This document shows positions 59,824-64,000 of a stretch of 64,000 nt of DNA, in pieces. Every line of letters begins with the position of its first letter. The first letter of the stretch is position 1. Source of the DNA: UTCFX2 sp963726375 (GTDB lineage: Bacteria > Chloroflexota > Anaerolineae > Anaerolineales > UBA4823); contig CAVSCE010000012.1 in the NCBI GenBank assembly GCA_963726375.1, positions 1 through 64,000 of the forward strand, written 5' to 3'. A program made the position numbers and the translations under genes. The notes under the pieces were generated by a model, which was given only the letters and a program-made list of their open reading frames with translations, was not told where the DNA came from and ran no database searches.

Positions 59824-62249
59824 ATGGGACAGCATTCGATCCTGGCAAATCCAGGCTTTGCAGAAAGAGGGCCGTTTTGATGGAGAACCTCACGGGCATT
59901 CAGCCATCGCTTTACCGCTCTGCTCCTGATCTGCATTTTGACGCCGGCCATCGCAGGCGGCGGCTACCGGTCCTTATCCCCAGCCGGAGGGACGGCAGCC
60001 CAGGCTGCGGCGGCTGCGCAGAGCGACCCTGCGGCACCGGCAACCGGTCGCTCCGCGGCCGGGGATCACGGCCCGGCTAATATCGGGATGCCGAACCCCG
60101 CGCCCGGTCACCTATCCTGAGGTCCCCTACGATCTTATCTCGCAAAACAGCCTGTTTGCAACCCTGCAGGACCTGACCACGATCCAGCCCTACTCTGGCT
60201 GGCGGAGCGCCGGGACGCGCGGAGAAGCCGAGGCGCTGGAGTATCTCAGCCAGAAGCTGGGCGGTTTCAAGACGCTTCAGGGATGGGGGATGGAGCTCGA
60301 ACGGCAGAAATTCAAAGTCTTCATGAGCACAGAATTCTGGGAGACGAGCCTGCACCTCCGCACGGCTGAAGGCGAGATCGAGGCGCCTGCCGAAGGACTG
60401 CGCGGCTCGCGCTGGTTCCCGCGGCTGGCGCGGATCATGGATTCGGACGGCAAATTGAACGACACGAAACGCAATCCATCGGCTGCTTCCGGACCGATCG
60501 TGCTCATCCACGACGATAACAGGCTGTACACGCTTTCGCCAGAAGAGGTCCGGGGGCGGGTGCTCTTCGTGGATTACGCCCTGGTCGACACCATAACGAA
60601 GCCGGAACGCGCTGGAAAACGCCACGCGGTTGGTGGAGCTGATGGATCAAGGGGCGCAGGGACTGGTGCTGGTCACGCAGTTTTCCGAGCGGCGCGGCGA
60701 AAGCAGCGGGACGCTGGTGGGCGACGGGGGGTTTTTTCAAAACCTGGAGCAGGCTCCCCAGGCGCAACTCCCGATCCTGCACGCCCGGCTGATGGACCTG
60801 GCCGCCGCAGGGATCACAGATTGGGACGATTTCGAGCAGGTCGAATCGGCCAGGCTGAGCTGGGATGCGGATGTACTGTCGCCTGGGTTAGCCGGCAGCC
60901 TGATAGCCCGGATACCGGGGCTGGACGGCTCACGGGCAATGATTTTAGGCGCGCATATCAACTCGCCCAACAATCCCGGCGCTTTTGACGACGGCAGCGG
61001 CTCGGCCGCGCTGCTGGAGGTCGCCCGGGTGCTGAACGAATCCAAGGCCCAGCCGGCGGTCGACCTGTACCTGGCCTGGTTCGGCGGGCACGAGCTCGGA
61101 GGCTACGGCTCCGCGCATTTCGCCGCCACGCACCAGGAGCTGCTGGACCGCACGCTGGCGATGCTGCAGGTGGACTGTCTGGGACACCCCCAGGAGGGCA
61201 AAACCGCAGCATTGACCGTCAGCTCGAACTCTTACGACCGCTTCGGGGATGGGCGGCTGCCCTGGCCGGACTATCTGAACAGGCTGGCCGGCTCGCAGGG
61301 GATCGCGCTGAATCAGGATATCGAATACGGGCTGATCGCAGATAACAGCAACTTCGACGCCTTCAACGTCCCCAACGTGGATTTGATCTATTTCGACCCT
61401 GAAGAGCTGAGGGTCAGAGGGAATACCTTTATCCATTATGCGATGCGCTGGCACGATCCGTACGATACGGTCGAAGTGGCGCGTGAAGCCGGAGAGGTCC
61501 TGGTGGATATGACCAAGATCAGCCTGGCCGCGGCGCTGGAAACGGGCCGGTCGGACCAGAACCTGCGCGTCTCGCCGCAGCCGGAGCGGCGCGCCGTGCT
61601 GGTCTCCAGCCACACGGAGACGGTCACGATCGCGACCTCCATGTTTCGAGACCTGGGGATGGCGCTGGCCTGGGAGGGTTTCGACGTCGATTTGATCCCT
61701 TACGGTCGGGCCGTGAGCCAGGCTGACCTGGAAGATGCGGAGGCGGTCATCGTGCTCCCCACGCTGGATTATCCGGGGCGGCACGACGAAACCTGGAGCG
61801 AAGCGGAGCTGGCTGTGTTGGAAGGTTACGTGCGGGCGGGAGGATTCCTGGTCGTCACCAACTCAGGTTTCAATTACGTGATGATGCGCCAGCTGGAGGA
61901 TTCGAACGAAGATGGGCGCGACCTCAATCCGCTCCTGGAGCCGATGGGGATCCGGTTCGCTTACGGCAGCACGGGCTCAAATATCGTACTGGCAGCCGCC
62001 AAACATCCGCTCACAGAAAAGGCGGGATACCTGACCCAATTCGGCGAGAACGGGGTGCCGATCCGGATGAAGTCGGGGTTGGCGCTGGCTCGGGCGGAGG
62101 GGAACACGGCGGTCGGTCTGCTGGATTACGGCAGCCTGGGCGGGCAGGTGCTGGCAATCGCCGACATCGGGCTGCTGCAGGCTGACGACGACGCCAGGAA
62201 TTTGAGGTTTATCCAGAACCTTGCTCATTTTGCCCGCTTGCGAAAATAG
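59824..62249 (+). CDS. exported M28 family zinc aminopeptidase (frameshifted)
   Basis: GGGAGG lies 7 bases before ATG 59824. That frame carries a TGA at 59878 and then continues into a signal peptide, FSHRFTALLLICILTPAIAG, so I treat the TGA as a read error; an ATG at 59880 is the alternative. Shifts near 60110 and 60615 follow. The peptidase domain shows the zinc ligands of M28: MILGAHINSPNNPGAFDDGS, WFGGHELGGYGSAHF, MLQVDCLGHP and MRWHDPYDTVEVA. A PA-like insert (VLFVDYALVDTITKPE; LVLVTQFSERRGE) precedes it. A C-terminal glutamine-amidotransferase-like domain (ERRAVLVSSHTETVTIATSM; EAVIVLPTLDYPGR) ends at 62249. It would release amino acids from extracellular peptides. Confidence 0.83.
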
Positions 62250-62316
62250 AGGAAATGGGGGTTGTCCCTGTACAGCAGGGCGGATTGGCGATAAACCCTA
62301 CTGGAGAAATTGCCTA

Positions 62317-62345
62317 TTGATCTCCGCTTGAATTTTGTGTAATAT
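62317..62345 (+). promoter_or_regulatory. putative promoter before the S74 fibre-like gene
   Basis: TTGATC (62317-62322) and TAATAT (62340-62345) have a 17-base spacer. The implied transcript would include the terminator hairpin at 62427. Confidence 0.45.
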
Positions 62346-62426
62346 CTATCTACATCCTTCAACTCATAATTTTCACCAATCCAGCGGACCCGGTCCTTCC
62401 GGGAAACACGAGCCCCTTTCGCCACC

Positions 62427-62453
62427 GCCGCAGAGCCCCCTCTGCGGCCTTTT
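62427..62453 (+). terminator. intrinsic terminator or attenuator in the leader of the next gene
   Basis: GCCGCAGAG and CTCTGCGGC pair across a CCCC loop, followed by CTTTT. It lies just before the AAGGAGGAAG ribosome binding site at 62462, downstream of the putative promoter. Confidence 0.6.
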
Positions 62454-62473
62454 CAATTTCCAAGGAGGAAGTA

Positions 62474-64000
62474 ATGAACCATAGATCGCTCATCTGGTCC
62501 AGCCTTGTCCTCATTCTCATGCTGATTGCTGCCGCAGGAGCGGCTGCACAGGCGCCGGAACCGGCGCAACCGGCAGCTGCGCTCGGCACGGCGTTCAGCT
62601 ACCAAGGCCGCCCTCAGCCAGGGCGGGGTCCCCGCCACTGGCGTCGTCGACTTCGAGTTCTACCTGTTCGACGCCCTGACTGTGGGGATGCAGGTCGGCG
62701 GGCCGATCGCCTTCAACGACCTGCTCATGAACGACGGCTACTTCACCGTACTGCTCGACTTCGGGTCAAACGCCTTCGCCGGGCAGAAGCGCTACCTGGA
62801 GGTGCGGGTCAGACCCGGCAGCGAGACGGGCGGCTTCACCATCCTGGCGCCACGCCAGGAGCTGACTGCGGCGCCGTATGCGCTCTTCTCTAATACGGCG
62901 CCGTGGGGCGGGCTGAGCGGCGTGCCGGCGGGCTTCGCCGACGGGATGGACAACGATACGGTCTATTCTGCAGGGACCGGGCTGGGGCTGAGCGGCAGTC
63001 AATTCAGCGTGGCGAACAGCTTCCGCCTGCCGCAAAGCTGCGCTAACAACCAGATCCCTAAATGGATCAGCTCGAGCTGGACCTGCGCCGCTGACGAGAA
63101 CACCACCACCTTCTGGAGCCTGACCGGCAACAGCGGCACGAACCCTGCCACCCAATATCTGGGCACCAGCGACAACACCGCGCTGGAGCTGCGGGTCAAC
63201 GGCACACGCATTATGCGCCTGGAACCGATAGTATACGGCACCGACGGGTATGGACCGAATGTGATCGGCGGCTACAGCAACAACTATATCTCCAGCGGGG
63301 TGTACGGTGCGACCGTTTTTGGTGGTGGTTGGCTTGACCCGTTCCCCGAAAATAACCATGTCACCGATGCGTTTGGGACGGTAAGCGGGGGGGGCGGTAA
63401 TAATGCTGGGAATGGATCTGGAACCATGATCGATGCCTATGGCGCCACCGTCGGCGGTGGTTATGATAACTCTGCCAGTGGAGAATTATCTACTGTCTGC
63501 GGCGGAATGTACAACGCTGCTTCCAGCCAGAAGGCTACAGTTAGCGGCGGCTATTCTAACAGCGCCAGCGGAAATTATGCCACAATAGGCGGCGGATACG
63601 AGAATGAAGCTACCAATGTCTCTGCTGTTGTTCCGGGAGGGACGGCGAATATAGCTTCCGGTCAGACCAGCTTTGCAGCGGGTTATCAGGCGGTCGCATC
63701 GCATAACGGATCCTTCGTCTGGTCCACAAGCACTTCCACAAGCTCCTGGGGTGATAACACATTTACAATACGATCTCACGGCGGGGCGCGCTTCTACACG
63801 GCTGCGGACACCGGCAACGGAGTCTGGCTCCCTGCGGGCGGCAGCGCCTGGGCCGCCCTCAGCGACCGGGCTGCCAAGGAAAACATCGCATTGATCGATA
63901 ACCAGTCGCTGTTGGAGAGACCTGGCGAATGTTCCAGGTCGCCTCCTGGAACTATCTGAGCCAGGATCCTTCGATCCGCCATATCGGGCCGATGGCGCAG
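62474..64000 (+). CDS. exported fibre-like protein with YadA-like repeats and S74 endosialidase chaperone domain (partial, frameshifted)
   Basis: ATG 62474 follows AAGGAGGAAG. A signal peptide (LVLILMLIAAAGAAAQ) leads into a beta-rich N-terminal domain, FSYQGR then (shift near 62612) FEFYLFDALTVGMQVGGPIA and FTILAPRQELTAAPYALFSN. A repeated left-handed roll like that of YadA heads follows (TVSGGYSNSASGNYATIGGG; ATVGGGYDNSASGELSTVCG). Near the window end SDRAAKENIALIDNQSLLE and, after a shift near 63920, FQVASWNYLSQDPSIRHIGP mark the S74 intramolecular chaperone. That domain trimerises fibres and then cuts itself off. The gene runs past the window. It resembles phage tail fibres and trimeric adhesins, and is probably a secreted trimeric surface fibre. 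Confidence 0.82.

Noticed and set aside
1..64000. tRNA, rRNA, riboswitches and replication origin
   Set aside because: None could be recognised on either strand by eye. Highly diverged ones could be missed.

Overview
The window looks like a contig from a member of the Chloroflexota, most likely an Anaerolineae relative. This rests on four things: GC-rich coding; many exported lipoproteins with Thr/Pro linkers and 'VTREVVVT'-type repeats; an ECF sigma factor paired with a DUF5667-type protein; and large secreted LamG, TSP3, Kelch and ELWxxDGT-repeat proteins. The placement is an inference, because there is no rRNA or other phylogenetic marker here. Many genes are broken by isolated single-base shifts, with the conserved protein resuming at once in another frame. 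That pattern fits indel-rich long-read sequence better than wholesale gene decay, so coordinates of broken genes are given for the reconstructed locus.

Layout. 0-5 kb: end of a branched-chain amino acid ABC transporter (LivG fragment, LivF), an exported M20 dipeptidase and a Tat-exported sulfatase. 4.9-16.4 kb: one giant multidomain surface protein of about 3,800 residues (LppX-like domain, internal membrane helices, two TSP3 blocks, two LamG domains, Ig-like repeats) behind a good sigma70-type promoter. 16.4-24.2 kb: small housekeeping and membrane genes (E2-like acyltransferase, RRM protein, methyltransferases, SRPBCC protein). 24.9-31.4 kb: an orphan pair of peptide-type ABC permeases, the sigma/DUF5667 unit, a DUF11-like surface protein, a flavin-binding protein and a VOC protein. 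31.4-32.9 kb: repeat arrays enclosing a fragment of a cyclopropane-fatty-acid-synthase-like gene. 33-34.7 kb: a Kelch surface protein. 34.7-37.0 kb: an AT-rich island with a heavily disrupted KAP-family P-loop NTPase and a second ORF cut off at the island edge. 37-45 kb: a lipoprotein, a beta-helix choice-of-anchor Q protein, a second sulfatase, two CPBP proteases and a 58-bp minisatellite. 45-54.7 kb: an alkylsulfatase-like MBL enzyme, a GH99-like lipoprotein, an FGE-like protein, a nucleoside hydrolase, a large mosaic of hairpin repeats, a bactofilin-like membrane protein and a zinc-ribbon protein. 54.8-64 kb: an SLC13 permease, an ELWxxDGT-repeat protein, an M28 peptidase and a tail-fibre-like protein with YadA-like repeats and an S74 chaperone domain.

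Together the genes suggest a cell that invests in surface and secreted proteins and in degrading external polymers, peptides, nucleosides and sulfate esters. The most notable signal is a short C-terminal motif, aromatic-[LM]-P-x-[VIM]-x-[RH], at the very end of five otherwise unrelated secreted proteins (giant LamG protein, DUF11-like, Kelch, choice-of-anchor Q and ELWxxDGT). I propose it as a surface-sorting or anchoring signal. Second is the set of intergenic hairpin repeats, in mosaics of up to about 0.9 kb.
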